A DNA stretch of 64,000 nucleotides from Lentzea alba (GTDB lineage Bacteria > Actinomycetota > Actinomycetes > Mycobacteriales > Pseudonocardiaceae), in NCBI RefSeq assembly GCF_011067745.1, contig NZ_JAAMPJ010000001.1, positions 62,001 to 126,000 on the forward strand, given 5' to 3'. The notes below the pieces were generated by a model. The model was not told the DNA's origin. It saw only the letters and a list, made by a program, of their open reading frames with translations, and ran no database searches. This document shows positions 27,599 to 36,011 of this stretch, one piece after another. Made by a program: the position numbers and the translations under genes. Each line of letters begins with the position of its first letter. Position 1 is the first letter of the stretch.

Positions 27599-28498
27599 GT
27601 GTCACTCAGCCGTCGCACACTCCTGCTGGGTGCAGGTCTGGCTCTCGCCGGGTGTACCTCGCGCAGGGTCGACGCACCCGCCGAGCTGGTGCTCGCCACC
27701 GGTCCGGAAGGCGCGGTCTTCCGCGAGGTCGGCGGAGCGCTCGCGGCCGCGCTGGCCGAGCAGCTGCCCGGCACGAAGGTGACCGCCATCCCGACCGCGG
27801 CGTCGGTGGAGAACCTGGCCCTGCTGCGCTCCGGTGAGGCACAGCTCGCGCTGTCCTCTTTGGACCCCATCGACGACCCGCAGAGCGTCCGCGCGGTCGG
27901 CCGGCTCTACGACAGCTTCATGCAGATCGCGGTGCCCACCGCGTCCCCGATCCGCACCTTCTCAGACCTCGCGGGCAAGCGCATCTCGCTGGGCCCCAAG
28001 GGTTCTGGCACGGAGTTCACGTCGATGCGGATGCTGAGCACGTTCAACGTGTCCGCACTGGGCGAACGCATGGCCCACTCGGACGCCTCCCGCCGGGTCG
28101 CGGACGGATCGCTGGACGCGATGCTGGCGCTGACCGGAATACCGACGCCCGCGATCACCGACCTGAAGGGGAAGGTGCGGATGATCGACATCGCGGTGGA
28201 GGCCGTCGAGCTCGCCGACGCGTACAAGGGGCCGTACATCCCGGCGACCATTCCCAGCACCACCTACGAGGGCGTGGCGGCGAACCACACGTTCGCCGTG
28301 CCGAACCTGCTGCTCGCGCGCGACACGCTGAGCGCGGACGTGGTGGAGGTCGTCACGCGCACGGTGTTCACCGAGACGGCGCGGATCGTGGAAGGGCACC
28401 CGGAGGCATCGCGGATAAACGTCCGCACCGGCATCGCGACCGGTCTCGTGCCGCTGCACGACGGCGCTATGCGCTGGTTCCGTTCCGTGAAGCGCTGA
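27599..28498 (+). CDS. TAXI-family TRAP solute-binding lipoprotein (orphan)
   Basis: 299 aa from a GTG. The N-terminus combines a twin-arginine motif (LSRRTLLLG) with a lipobox (ALAGC, Cys19), so it is probably a Tat-exported lipoprotein. The body is TAXI type: ATGPEGAVFREVGGALAAAL, SVENLALLRSGEAQLALSS, LAGKRISLGPKGSGTEFTSMRML, and the later PNLLLARDTLSADVVEVVTRTVF. TAXI proteins normally feed fused DctQM-type TRAP permeases; no such permease is in the window. It is convergent with the sensor kinase gene (32-bp overlap), suggesting it may present a ligand to the kinase, or pair with a distant permease. Confidence 0.87.
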   Translation: MSLSRRTLLLGAGLALAGCTSRRVDAPAELVLATGPEGAVFREVGGALAAALAEQLPGTKVTAIPTAASVENLALLRSGEAQLALSSLDPIDDPQSVRAVGRLYDSFMQIAVPTASPIRTFSDLAGKRISLGPKGSGTEFTSMRMLSTFNVSALGERMAHSDASRRVADGSLDAMLALTGIPTPAITDLKGKVRMIDIAVEAVELADAYKGPYIPATIPSTTYEGVAANHTFAVPNLLLARDTLSADVVEVVTRTVFTETARIVEGHPEASRINVRTGIATGLVPLHDGAMRWFRSVKR

Positions 28499-29840
28499 GG
28501 GAGATCCGGACGTCCAGTCCTGGGTCGGCGTCGTGCAGGGTGAGCGTGCCGCCGGCCGACTCGATCAGCTCGGCGCAGATCGCGAGGCCCATTCCGGTGC
28601 CCGCGATGTTCTGGTGCTTGGTGGCACGCCAGAACCGCTGCAGCGCGTGCTCGCGTTCCTCGTCGTTCAGGCCGTCGCCGTTGTCGATGACGTGCAGCTC
28701 ACCCTGTTCGCCGGTGACCCGCACCTCGGTGGCGTTGGCGAGCCGCAGGGCGTTGCTGACCAGCTCGTCCAGCACGCTGCCGAGCCCGCCGGGCGGCTCC
28801 TGCATGGTGAGGCCGGCCGGTACGTCGATCTTGAGGTCGACCCCGGACTTCGCCGCGAGCGCCTGCCAGGCCGGTCGGTGGGTGACGAGCAGCTGGTCGA
28901 TCTCGACGGGTTCGGTCGTGCGGGCGCTGTCGAGGCGGGTGGCGGCGAGCAGCGTGTCGAGCACCCGTCCCATCTCCTCGGCCTCCTCGACCGCGATCTG
29001 GTGCGCCTCCCGGCCGTACTCGCCCTGCACGTGCGGTTCGAGGTTGTCGACGGCGAGCCGGAGGCTGGCCAACGGGTTGCGCAACTGGTGCGACGCGTCA
29101 GCGACGAACGCCTTTTGCCTGTTCAGAGCTCTGCCGACGACGTCGACCATGGTGTTGAAGCTCTTCGCGAGCCTTCTGAGTTCTGGCGGGCCGCCGACCT
29201 CGTCCGCCCGCACGTCGAGGTTGCCCGCCGCCACCGCCGCGGTGGCCTCGTCGAGCCTGCTCACGGGCCTGAGCACCCACCGCGACATCGGCCACGCGGC
29301 GGCGACCACGGCGAGCATCGGCGCGAGACCGGCCAGCGCCATCAGGCCCCACTGGCGCAGGACCTCGGTCCGGAGGCTCGTCGTCTGCGAGATGGTGACG
29401 ACCGCGGCCACGACCTCGCTGTCCCGCCCGACCGGTTCGACGACGACCATCGACCCGGTGCGCCACGGCCAGCCCGTGTAGTCGGGTTCGGGGCGGATGC
29501 CGCCGTTCAACGCCGTGTTCAGGGCCTTGGTGACCTCGGGATCGTCGGTGGGGTTGAACCCCAGCCGGGAGGCCAGCAGGATCCGCTGGTCCGCGCTGAC
29601 GAGGGCGACCGGGACGTCGTAGAGGGCGTCGTAGCGCTGGATCTCCTGGCTGAGCGCCTCCAGCCGGTCCGACTGCAACGCGCTCTCGGCCAGTGAGGCG
29701 AACCGGCTCGCGTCACCGAGGCGGTCGAGATAGGTGGTCTGCGTTTCGCGCTGCACCACCGCGGACGCGAGCGGGATGCCGAGCGCCGCGACCAGGGCGA
29801 CGAGCAGCGGGACGGTGATGGCGAGCAGTCGGCGGAGCAT
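28467..29840 (-). CDS. Sensor histidine kinase
   Basis: 457 aa. Two membrane helices (about 4-28 and 164-184) frame an extracytoplasmic domain of about 135 residues; then HAMP (about 185-240), the H-box VADASHQLRNPLASL with His251, and the ATPase boxes DELVSNALRLA, VIDNGDGL and GTGMGLAIC. The gene follows the response regulator by 48 nt. The neighbour is a TAXI binding protein, an arrangement similar to tricarboxylate-sensing TctDE systems; citrate or dicarboxylate sensing is a guess. Confidence 0.92.
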   Translation of the reverse strand: MLRRLLAITVPLLVALVAALGIPLASAVVQRETQTTYLDRLGDASRFASLAESALQSDRLEALSQEIQRYDALYDVPVALVSADQRILLASRLGFNPTDDPEVTKALNTALNGGIRPEPDYTGWPWRTGSMVVVEPVGRDSEVVAAVVTISQTTSLRTEVLRQWGLMALAGLAPMLAVVAAAWPMSRWVLRPVSRLDEATAAVAAGNLDVRADEVGGPPELRRLAKSFNTMVDVVGRALNRQKAFVADASHQLRNPLASLRLAVDNLEPHVQGEYGREAHQIAVEEAEEMGRVLDTLLAATRLDSARTTEPVEIDQLLVTHRPAWQALAAKSGVDLKIDVPAGLTMQEPPGGLGSVLDELVSNALRLANATEVRVTGEQGELHVIDNGDGLNDEEREHALQRFWRATKHQNIAGTGMGLAICAELIESAGGTLTLHDADPGLDVRISLSASRNGTSA

Positions 29841-29888
29841 CAGTTGAGATTGTTCCGCAACTGTTTGCCGCTGTCTCTCGGAGACTCG

Positions 29889-30551
29889 TCACGTGGCGAG
29901 GCGGTAGCCCACGCCTCGGACCGTCTCGATCTTGACGTGCCCGCCGAGCTTTCCGCGCAGGGCCGCGATGTGCGTGTCCAGCGTCCGCGACGGCGCCTCC
30001 CAGTGCGCCTGCCACACCTGGTCCACGATGAAGTCCCGGCTCACCACCTCGCCCTTGCGGGTGGCGAGGAGGGCCAGCAGGTCGAACTCCTTGCGGGTCA
30101 ACGTCAGCGGCTCGCCGTCCAGCGTGACCTCGCGCGTCGACGTGGAGAGCTGCAGCGCGCCGACCTGGACCGGCAGGTCGCTCTCCGGCCCGGCGCGGTG
30201 CGTGCGGGTTCGTCGCAGGACCGCCTCGATCCGGGCGAGGAGCTCCGACGTGCCGAACGGTTTCACCACGTAGTCGTCGGCACCCGCACGCAGCCCGAGC
30301 ACGCGTTCGCGTTCCTCACCGCGTGCGGTGACCGTGATGACGGCGGTGCCCGGACGGTGCCGCAACTCGCGCAGCACGTCCAGGCCGTCGCCGTCGGGCA
30401 GGCCGAGGTCGAGCAGCACCACGTCGGCGGGAGCGGCACGCAGCGCGTCGGCGGCCGTGGCCACCCGATGCACCTCGTAGCCGGCGTGCCGCAGCGCGGT
30501 CAGCAGGCCTCGTGCCACCCGGTCGTCATCCTCGACGACGAGCACGCGCAC
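29889..30551 (-). CDS. OmpR-family response regulator
   Basis: 220 aa. Receiver domain with acidic pair Glu7-Asp8-Asp9, phospho-acceptor Asp48 (VVLLDLGLPDGDG), Thr/Ser and Lys (VVKPFGTSEL); C-terminal winged helix (LTLTRKEFDLLALLATRKGEVVSRDFIVDQVW ... LDTHIAALRGKLG ... VRGVGYRL, in three blocks). It starts 3 nt after the lgt stop, so it is probably read from the lgt transcript, and is followed by its histidine kinase. Confidence 0.93.
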   Translation of the reverse strand: MRVLVVEDDDRVARGLLTALRHAGYEVHRVATAADALRAAPADVVLLDLGLPDGDGLDVLRELRHRPGTAVITVTARGEERERVLGLRAGADDYVVKPFGTSELLARIEAVLRRTRTHRAGPESDLPVQVGALQLSTSTREVTLDGEPLTLTRKEFDLLALLATRKGEVVSRDFIVDQVWQAHWEAPSRTLDTHIAALRGKLGGHVKIETVRGVGYRLAT

Positions 30552-30554
30552 AGA

Positions 30555-31574
30555 TCACTCCGGTTTGACGGACTCCGGGGAGTTGACGGACTCCGCGGAG
30601 TTCTTCTTGTCCTTCGCGGCGTCGTCGTCCTGCTCCTCGACGACTTCGACCTCATCGGCTGCTGCGGGTTCTGCGTCCGCCACGGGTCCGGTGCCACGCA
30701 ACGCGGCGACGTCCTCACGGTCGCCGCGAGACCTGGCGATGATGAAGTAGGCGACCGCACCGAGGAACACGAGCACCGACACGAACACGTTGACGCGCGT
30801 GCCGAAGATCAGCGTCGCCTCGTCGGTGCGCATCAGCTCGATCCAGAACCGCCCGGCCGTGTAGCCCGCGACGTACAGCGCGAACACCCGCCCGTGACCC
30901 AGCCGGAACTTGCGGTCGGCCCACACGATCAGCAGCGCGACACCGAGGTTCCACAACAGCTCGTAGAGGAACGTCGGGTGCACGACCTGGATCGGCGTGT
31001 GATCGATCGCCACACCGGCCAGCGCGTCCTCACGCCCCTCCGGCGTGACGCGGCGGTAGATCTCCAGGCCCCACGGCAACGTCGTGTCGCCGCCGTAGAG
31101 CTCCTGGTTGAAGTAGTTGCCGAGCCGCCCGATGGCCTGCGCCACCACGATGCCGGGCGCCAGCGCGTCCGCCATCGCCGGCAGCGGGATGCCCTTGCGC
31201 CGGCACCCGATCCAGGCACCGACCGCGCCGAGCGCGATGGCACCCCAGATGCCGAGGCCGCCGTTCCAGATCTCCAGCGCCGCGAGCGGGTTCTTGCCCG
31301 GCCCGAAGTACTTCTGGTTGTCGGTGATGACGTGGTAGAGCCGGCCGCCGACGAGGCCGAACGGCACCGCCCACACGGCGATGTCGGTCACCTCGCCCTT
31401 GATGCCACCGCGTTCGACCCAACGGCGCTCACCCCACCAGATGGCGACGATGATGCCGGCGATGATGCACAGCGCGTAGGCCCTAAGGGGGATCGGACCG
31501 AGGTACCAGACACCGCGGTCTGGGCTCGGGATCGTGGCCAGGACGGCGCTCAACCCGTTCAACACGTCGCCCAC
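30555..31574 (-). CDS. lgt: Prolipoprotein diacylglyceryl transferase
   Basis: 339 aa. Transfers diacylglycerol from phosphatidylglycerol to the lipobox Cys of prolipoproteins. Seven membrane helices and the Lgt signature GRLGNYFNQELYGGDTTLPWGL are seen, with HPTFLYELLWNL and GRFWIELMRTDEA near the end. A 55-residue acidic C-terminal tail (rich in Glu/Asp/Ala, ending NSPESVKPE) extends past the last helix; such tails are common in actinomycete Lgt. Downstream of the trp genes as in mycobacteria, but here with a Uma2 gene in between. Confidence 0.95.
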   Translation of the reverse strand: MGDVLNGLSAVLATIPSPDRGVWYLGPIPLRAYALCIIAGIIVAIWWGERRWVERGGIKGEVTDIAVWAVPFGLVGGRLYHVITDNQKYFGPGKNPLAALEIWNGGLGIWGAIALGAVGAWIGCRRKGIPLPAMADALAPGIVVAQAIGRLGNYFNQELYGGDTTLPWGLEIYRRVTPEGREDALAGVAIDHTPIQVVHPTFLYELLWNLGVALLIVWADRKFRLGHGRVFALYVAGYTAGRFWIELMRTDEATLIFGTRVNVFVSVLVFLGAVAYFIIARSRGDREDVAALRGTGPVADAEPAAADEVEVVEEQDDDAAKDKKNSAESVNSPESVKPE

Positions 31575-31656
31575 CGTACCGGTGGGCTTGTGAACCTCTC
31601 GTGCGCGTCTCGTTCGGAGGCTCGATCGTTACCGAGCCAGTGCGCGACACGTGCCG

Positions 31657-32226
31657 CTAGGAGGGCAGTTCGATCGTGACCGGGAACGGCCGCTCGAAGG
31701 TCAGCACCCCGTCGGCGCTGCGCGCGATCTCGACGTACTTCCCGTCTTCTGCCAGCTCGAACAACGTGGCCACGGGAACGTCCTTGGCCGGATCGATGAT
31801 CAAGTAGTAGGACACACCGGCTTCGGCGTACACCTGGCGCTTGACGACCAGGTCCTTCAGCTTGGTGCTCCGGGAGATCACCTCGCCGATGAGGAGCACG
31901 TCCTCGACCGGCACGGTCAGCCCCTTCGCGCCCCTCTTCTTGAGCACGGTGAAGTCGGGGATGAACAGCCGGCGATCGTCGAACTCGACGTTCAACTCGA
32001 TCGTGGCCTCGAACTCCTTCGGACACGCTCCACGCAACGCGTACGACGCCTCGAACACCAGTCGTTGGTGCGCGGCGGTCCCCAGCGGGCTCACGTAAAG
32101 CATCCCGTCAACGAGTTCGATGCGCTGACTGTTGTCCTCGGGCAAGGCGAGGACGTCCTCGATCGTCCAGGGGCCCTCGTGGTTGGGCAGGAGGAAATCG
32201 ACCTTGGCTTCGGCTGGCGCCGCCAC
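31657..32226 (-). CDS. Uma2 family endonuclease (DUF820)
   Basis: 189 aa, full family length. The PD-(D/E)XK-like core is visible: QRIELVDGMLYVSP, RLFIPDFTVLKK (Asp), LLIGEVISRSTKLKDLVVKRQVYAEAGVSYYLIID (Glu and Lys, in one run of secondary structure). Function unknown. It is the second Uma2 gene in the window, divergent in sequence from the one at 1-516, and is inserted in the trpA-lgt interval. No partner gene. Confidence 0.85.
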   Translation of the reverse strand: MAAPAEAKVDFLLPNHEGPWTIEDVLALPEDNSQRIELVDGMLYVSPLGTAAHQRLVFEASYALRGACPKEFEATIELNVEFDDRRLFIPDFTVLKKRGAKGLTVPVEDVLLIGEVISRSTKLKDLVVKRQVYAEAGVSYYLIIDPAKDVPVATLFELAEDGKYVEIARSADGVLTFERPFPVTIELPS

Positions 32227-32528
32227 TGGGCATCACCTCCGTTGACCGCCTGCGCACCACCAGTGTGGCACGCGGTGCGGATGGCCGGCTTGTGCATAGC
32301 GCCACGATCGCAGGTCAGACCGACAGGAAAACGGGGTTTTGACTCCAATCGACCCAGATTCACTCGATCAGGTGTTCGAATCCGTGTCATGCTCTTGGAG
32401 GAACATCAAGGGCTCCGAAAGGAGGCAAGACCACCACAACTGAATACCCGCCATCCCGACAACCACTCGATGGCGAGCACAGTGTTCAACCGTTCGAAGC
32501 TGTACACCGCGCCACCCGAACAACCTCA
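32227..32528. other. Non-coding or unassigned interval between trpA and Uma2 gene
   Basis: No convincing gene. A plus-strand frame beginning MASTVFNRSKLYTAPPEQPQ at 32470 has no proper stop before running into trpA antisense, and a 79-codon minus-strand frame (32368-32607) crosses both terminators; both are unlikely. AAAGGAGG at 32419-32425 is not followed by a start at usable distance. The Uma2 promoter should lie here. Confidence 0.4.
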
Positions 32529-32560
32529 GGTGAAGCCGCCGCTGCAGAGTCGGCTTCACC
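32529..32560 (-). terminator. Second terminator downstream of trpA
   Basis: Perfect 10-bp stem GGTGAAGCCG / CGGCTTCACC with a 12-nt loop, in tandem with the hairpin at 32575-32604. Confidence 0.65.
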
Positions 32561-32574
32561 AGCGGGCAAAGGAA

Positions 32575-32604
32575 AACCGCCCAGCCCTGTGGGGCCGAGC
32601 GGTT
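32575..32604 (-). terminator. First terminator downstream of trpA
   Basis: AACCGCCCAGCCC pairs with GGGCCGAGCGGTT (11 of 13 positions) across TGTG; on the minus strand the stem is followed by TTTCC. It starts 15 nt after the trpA stop. Confidence 0.75.
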
Positions 32605-32619
32605 CATCCGAGGACAACG

Positions 32620-33408
32620 TCAGACGGTCGCGGCAGCCGATCGCACGCCCTTGGCCAGGTCGGCGGTCAGCGCGCGCACCGCACCGTCGCCCTCGGCCAC
32701 AGCGGACACGAACGCCGAACCCACGATCACGCCGTCCGCGAACCCGGCGATCTCGGCGGCCTGCGAGCCGGAGCGCACGCCGAGACCGACGCCGACCGGG
32801 ATCGAGGTGTGCTCGCGGACCCGCCCGACCAGCTCAGGAGCAGCAGACGACACCACATCACGCGCACCCGTGACGCCCATGACCGCGGTGGCGTAGAGGA
32901 AACCGGAGGACGCACGCGCGGTCATCGCGATGCGCTCCTCGGTGGACGACGGCGCCACCAGGAAGATGCGGTCCAGCCCGTGGGCCTCGGAAGCCGCCAT
33001 CCAGTCGTCGGCCTCGTCCGGCACGAGGTCCGGTGTGATCATCCCGAGTCCGCCCGCGGCCGCGAGGTCGCGTGAGAACGCGTCCACGCCGTACCGCAGA
33101 ACGGGGTTCCAGTACGTCATCACGACCGCGCGCCCACCGGCATCCGCGACGGCGGCCACCACGTCGAACAGGTCGCGCACCCGGAAGCCGGCGGCCAGCG
33201 CCTGCTCGGCGGCGGCCTGGATCGTCGGGCCGTCCATGACGGGGTCGGAGAACGGCAGGCCGACCTCGACCAGATCGCAGCCCGACTCGACCATCGAACG
33301 GAGGTAGTCCTTGGAGCCCTCGACCGTCGGGAAACCCGCGGGCAGGTAGCCGATCAGCGCGGCGCGCGACTCGGCTCGCGCGGCGGCGAACACGTCAGAC
33401 AACGACAT
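32620..33408 (-). CDS. trpA: Tryptophan synthase alpha chain
   Basis: 262 aa. Cleaves indole-3-glycerol phosphate to indole and glyceraldehyde 3-phosphate. The catalytic Glu and Asp are in the blocks CDLVEVGLPFSDPVMDGPTIQ (about 48-68), and phosphate-binding GVGLGVRSG and GVIVGSAFV are present. Its ATG shares one base with the trpB stop (TGATG), so the two subunits are coupled. Last gene of the trp run, followed by two hairpins. Confidence 0.96.
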   Translation of the reverse strand: MSLSDVFAAARAESRAALIGYLPAGFPTVEGSKDYLRSMVESGCDLVEVGLPFSDPVMDGPTIQAAAEQALAAGFRVRDLFDVVAAVADAGGRAVVMTYWNPVLRYGVDAFSRDLAAAGGLGMITPDLVPDEADDWMAASEAHGLDRIFLVAPSSTEERIAMTARASSGFLYATAVMGVTGARDVVSSAAPELVGRVREHTSIPVGVGLGVRSGSQAAEIAGFADGVIVGSAFVSAVAEGDGAVRALTADLAKGVRSAAATV

Positions 33409-34628
33409 CAGGCCTGTCCCCCGTCAGCGAGGCCGAAGTACTCCACGGCCGTGTCCATGTCCTTGTCCCCGCGACCAGAGAGGTTGACGACCAGCAGACC
33501 GTCCGGCCCGAACGACGGCCCGATCTTCAGTGCGCCCGCGAGCGCGTGCGAGGACTCGATCGCCGGGATGATGCCCTCGGTGCGGGACAGCAGCGCGAAC
33601 GCCTCCATCGCCTCGGCGTCGGTCACCGCGAAGTACTCGGCGCGGCCGATGTCCTTGAGGTGCGAGTGCTCGGGGCCCACGCCGGGGTAGTCGAGTCCGG
33701 CGGAGATCGAGTGCGCCTCGGTGATCTGGCCGTCCTCGTCCTGCATCACGTACGACATCGCGCCGTGCAGCGAACCGGGCGTGCCGACGGTCAGCGTCGC
33801 GCCGTGGCGGCCGCTGTCCAGACCGGAGCCGCCGGGCTCGACGCCGACCAGCCGCACGTCGGCGTCGTCGATGAAGCCGTGGAAGATGCCGATCGCGTTC
33901 GAGCCGCCACCCACGCAGGCGACGACCGCGTCAGGCAGCCGGCCCGCCTTCTCCAGGATCTGCTCGCGCGCCTCGATGCCGATGACCCGGTGGAAGTCGC
34001 GGACCAGCAGCGGGAACGGGTGCGGGCCCGCCGCCGTGCCGAGCAGGTAGTGCGTCTCGTCGACGTTGGTGACCCAGTCGCGCAACGCCTCGTTGATCGC
34101 GTCCTTGAGCGTGCGCGAACCGGACTTCACCGGGATGACCTCGGCGCCCAGCAACCGCATGCGGGCGACGTTCAGCGCCTGGCGTTCGGTGTCGACCTCG
34201 CCCATGTAGACGACGCAGTCCAGGCCGAGCAGCGCGCACGCGGTGGCGGTCGCGACGCCATGCTGGCCCGCGCCCGTCTCGGCGATCACGCGCTTCTTGC
34301 CCATGCGCTTGGTCAGCAGCGCCTGGCCGAGCACGTTGTTGATCTTGTGCGAGCCCGTGTGGTTGAGGTCCTCGCGCTTGAGGAACACGCGCGTGCCGGC
34401 GTGCTCGGAGAACTTCGGGGCCTCGGTCAGCAGCGACGGACGGCCCGCGAAGTCCTTCAGGAGTCGCTTGAACTCGTTCACGAAGTCCGGGTCGATGCGG
34501 GCCTTGTCGTACTCGGCGGCCAGCTCGTCCACCGCCGCGATCAGGGCCTCCGGGACGAACCGGCCACCCCACGGGCCGAAGTGGCCACGTGCGTCGGGAT
34601 CGTGCGGCGTGGGCGTGAACTGGCCCAT
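33408..34628 (-). CDS. trpB: Tryptophan synthase beta chain
   Basis: 406 aa from the ATG at 34628 ([20 protein letters not shown]), with GAGGAG 6 nt upstream; a TTG two codons earlier is less likely. Joins indole and serine with PLP. Seen: [16 protein letters not shown] with the Schiff-base Lys, [27 protein letters not shown] binding the PLP phosphate, and C-terminal NLSGRGDKD. Starts 24 nt after trpC. Confidence 0.97.
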   Translation of the reverse strand: MGQFTPTPHDPDARGHFGPWGGRFVPEALIAAVDELAAEYDKARIDPDFVNEFKRLLKDFAGRPSLLTEAPKFSEHAGTRVFLKREDLNHTGSHKINNVLGQALLTKRMGKKRVIAETGAGQHGVATATACALLGLDCVVYMGEVDTERQALNVARMRLLGAEVIPVKSGSRTLKDAINEALRDWVTNVDETHYLLGTAAGPHPFPLLVRDFHRVIGIEAREQILEKAGRLPDAVVACVGGGSNAIGIFHGFIDDADVRLVGVEPGGSGLDSGRHGATLTVGTPGSLHGAMSYVMQDEDGQITEAHSISAGLDYPGVGPEHSHLKDIGRAEYFAVTDAEAMEAFALLSRTEGIIPAIESSHALAGALKIGPSFGPDGLLVVNLSGRGDKDMDTAVEYFGLADGGQA

Positions 34629-34652
34629 CGGCAACTCCTCAAACAGGCATGA

Positions 34653-35462
34653 CTAACGGCTGGGCCTCGGGCACGCCGGGTGTGAACCGGCGGTCACGAG
34701 CTTGTTCACGGCGGCCTTGGGGTCGCCGCTGGTCACCAGGCTTTCGCCGACGAGCACCGCGTCGGCGCCCGCACCGGCGTACGACATCAGGTCGCCGGGC
34801 CCGGTCACGCCCGACTCGGCGATCTTGATCGTCTCGAAGGGTAGTCCCGGAGCGATCCTGCCGAAAACGTCTTTATCGACCTCCAGCGTGTGGAGGTTGC
34901 GCGCGTTCACCCCGATGACCGACGAACCCGCCTCGAGCGCACGGTCGGCCTCCTCGGCCGTGTGCACCTCGACGAGCGCCGTCATGCCGAGCGACTCGAC
35001 CCGGTCGAGCAGCGACACCAGCGCGTTCTGCTCCAGCGCCGCCACGATCAGCAGCACCAGGTCCGCGCCGTGCATGCGCGCCTCGTGCACCTGGTACGGC
35101 GACACGATGAAGTCCTTGCGCAGCAGTGGGATCTTCACCGTCCGGCGCACCGCGTCGAAGTCCGCCAGCGACCCGCCGAAGCGGCGCTGCTCGGTCAGCA
35201 CGCTGATCACCGACGCGCCGCCCGCCTCGTACGCGGACGCGAGCTCGGCAGGCTCCGGGATCTCCGCCAGCGCGCCCTTCGAAGGGCTGCGGCGCTTGAC
35301 CTCGGCGATGACACCCACGTTCGGCCCGCGCAGCACAGACATGACGTCGAGCGGCGGGGCTGCCTTGGCCGCGCGCTCCTTGACGACGTCGAAGGACAAC
35401 TGAGCCTCGCGAGCGGCGAGATCCTCACGCACACCTTCGAGGATCGACTCGAGAACCGTCAC
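34653..35462 (-). CDS. trpC: Indole-3-glycerol phosphate synthase
   Basis: 269 aa from the GTG at 35462. TIM barrel with [12 protein letters not shown] (Glu, Lys), [32 protein letters not shown] and [11 protein letters not shown]. Forms the indole ring from carboxyphenylamino-deoxyribulose phosphate. A 130-nt gap separates it from trpM and contains a small open frame whose stop overlaps this start by 4 bp (see 35459-35569). The third-last residues are Pro/Arg/Ser-rich, a little longer than usual. Confidence 0.96.
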   Translation of the reverse strand: MTVLESILEGVREDLAAREAQLSFDVVKERAAKAAPPLDVMSVLRGPNVGVIAEVKRRSPSKGALAEIPEPAELASAYEAGGASVISVLTEQRRFGGSLADFDAVRRTVKIPLLRKDFIVSPYQVHEARMHGADLVLLIVAALEQNALVSLLDRVESLGMTALVEVHTAEEADRALEAGSSVIGVNARNLHTLEVDKDVFGRIAPGLPFETIKIAESGVTGPGDLMSYAGAGADAVLVGESLVTSGDPKAAVNKLVTAGSHPACPRPSR

Positions 35463-35569
35463 AGTCTTGCTCCCCTTCCCGCTATGGGGATGCTAACCCC
35501 GGCGGAGTAATGCCCCAGCCACCGGGGGTTCAGTGTCCACGCAGCTAGCCGTGGTTGTGCGCGTGTCAC
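35459..35569 (-). promoter_or_regulatory. Possible trpC leader: 36-codon frame with two Trp codons and competing hairpins
   Basis: From a GTG at 35569 a 36-codon frame contains Trp at codons 11 and 17 (AAWTLNPRWLGHYSAG) and ends in GTGA, overlapping the trpC start. On the minus strand AACCCCCGG can pair with CCGGGGTT, while the same GGGG can instead pair with CCCC further on (plus-strand GGGG at 35486-35489 and CCCC at 35497-35500), giving mutually exclusive stems. No run of adjacent Trp codons as in known trpL leaders, so this is a weak attenuator candidate. Confidence 0.3.
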
Positions 35570-35594
35570 ATGCGCGAACGCGGATGAATGATCT

Positions 35595-36011
35595 TCACTC
35601 GTTCGAGGAAGGCCCGCCGGGGGTCTTATCGTCGGTTGGATCATCTCCACGCTCCAGCGCGCGCCACATGTCCGCCTCGGGGTCGTGCGAGCGGGCCTTC
35701 TGCCCACCCACCCCGATCTTCGGCATCCGGGCCCCGAGCGCTACCTGAAGGGCGCCGGAGCCTGCCACGAGCACGCCTCCGGCGATCGCCAGCCAGTGGC
35801 CGGAGAACGCGGCGGCGATGCCCACGACGATCAGCAACGCGCCCAGGATCCGGCGCGCCGTCCCGCTCAGCGCGACGACCGCCGCGACGGCCGCGAGGCT
35901 CAGCAGCGCGATCGGCACCGAGCCCGCGCCCCAGAAGGCACCCGCCGCACCCACGAGCAGGAGTGCGGCGATCCACAGTGGACGGCGTCCCACCGAGCGG
36001 CTAGCGGTCAA
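35595..36011 (-). CDS. Trp-biosynthesis-associated membrane protein
   Basis: 138 aa with four hydrophobic helices in the first 95 residues ([73 protein letters not shown]), then a hydrophilic tail with [17 protein letters not shown]. The TIGR02234-type protein always lies between trpE and trpC in actinomycetes; its role, perhaps tryptophan transport or sensing, is unproven. Start overlaps the trpE end by 11 bp. Confidence 0.85.
   Translation of the reverse strand: MTASRSVGRRPLWIAALLLVGAAGAFWGAGSVPIALLSLAAVAAVVALSGTARRILGALLIVVGIAAAFSGHWLAIAGGVLVAGSGALQVALGARMPKIGVGGQKARSHDPEADMWRALERGDDPTDDKTPGGPSSNE

Noticed and set aside
32368..32607. 79-codon minus-strand frame between trpA and the Uma2 gene
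   Set aside because: It crosses both trpA terminator hairpins and its product (many Trp, Cys and Leu) has no family.
32470..32640. Plus-strand small protein MASTVFNRSKLYTAPPEQPQ
   Set aside because: No ribosome binding site or proper stop; it continues into trpA antisense.
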